A DNA stretch of 64,000 nucleotides, taken from assembly GCA_029262235.1 (NCBI GenBank), contig JAJCZU010000004.1:682001-746000 (forward strand), written 5' to 3'. Position numbers and translations under genes: made by a program. Under the pieces are notes generated by a model, which ran no database searches, was not told the origin of the DNA, and saw nothing but the letters and a program-made list of their open reading frames with translations. The stretch is from Candidatus Eiseniibacteriota bacterium. Its GTDB lineage: Bacteria > Orphanbacterota > Orphanbacteria > Orphanbacterales > Orphanbacteraceae. Shown here one piece after another: positions 63,905 to 64,000 of the stretch. How positions within the stretch are numbered: the stretch's first letter is position 1; each line of letters begins with the position of its first letter.

Positions 63905-64000
63905 ATGCGCCGATTTCTGATCATTTTTCTGCTCGTTCCGCTGGCTGCCCTGATTGTTGCCTATGGGGGACTCAAGATCCTCGTGAAGCCCGAGGAGGTG
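63905..64000 (+). CDS. N-terminal fragment of membrane-anchored protein (window edge)
   Basis: ATG at 63905; MRRFLIIFLLVPLAALIVAYGGLKILVKPEEV...; one N-terminal TM segment. Confidence 0.5.
   Translation, partial: MRRFLIIFLLVPLAALIVAYGGLKILVKPEEV

Overview
GC-rich bacterial chromosome window with about 46 protein-coding genes, packed densely. No rRNA, tRNA, CRISPR array, transposase or phage gene was recognised. Recurrent FlgD-like/type-A-like C-terminal tags, outer-membrane barrels and lipoproteins suggest a diderm of the FCB/candidate-phylum type; this taxonomic placement is inference only. Main blocks: (1) 1-18.9 kb, minus strand: about 19 co-oriented, mostly abutting or overlapping genes forming a putative envelope-spanning machine. 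It has AgmX/TonB-like, 2x ExbD/TolR and TolQ/ExbB genes, a TPR lipoprotein, a 1597-aa TPR protein and several OM beta-barrels, which together resemble the myxobacterial Agl/Glt machinery. The same run continues into a DUF3570/DUF4266/TlpA module and a diheme HzsA-like protein plus a cytochrome-like lipoprotein with an atypical CX5CH motif. (2) 20.8-33.6 kb, plus strand: a fatty-acid degradation island (fadD, TetR/FadR-like regulator with a perfect 24-bp palindrome, fadN, fadA, fadE, SDR, thioesterase, CHI-like protein, FadL, SGNH hydrolase). (3) 33.7-39.6 kb, minus strand: solute-binding-like lipoprotein, sensor kinase and NtrC-type regulator, next to a TPR gene preceded by two GTGTC-N6-GACAC operators and a -24/-12-like promoter. 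(4) 39.7-64 kb: mixed metabolic, transport and secreted-protein genes, including an EamA transporter fused to an unknown domain, an alpha/beta hydrolase-OsmC fusion, two further C-terminally tagged secreted repeat proteins, and a pair of mutually exclusive hairpins at a stop codon. Family assignments come from reading the supplied translations; no database search was run.
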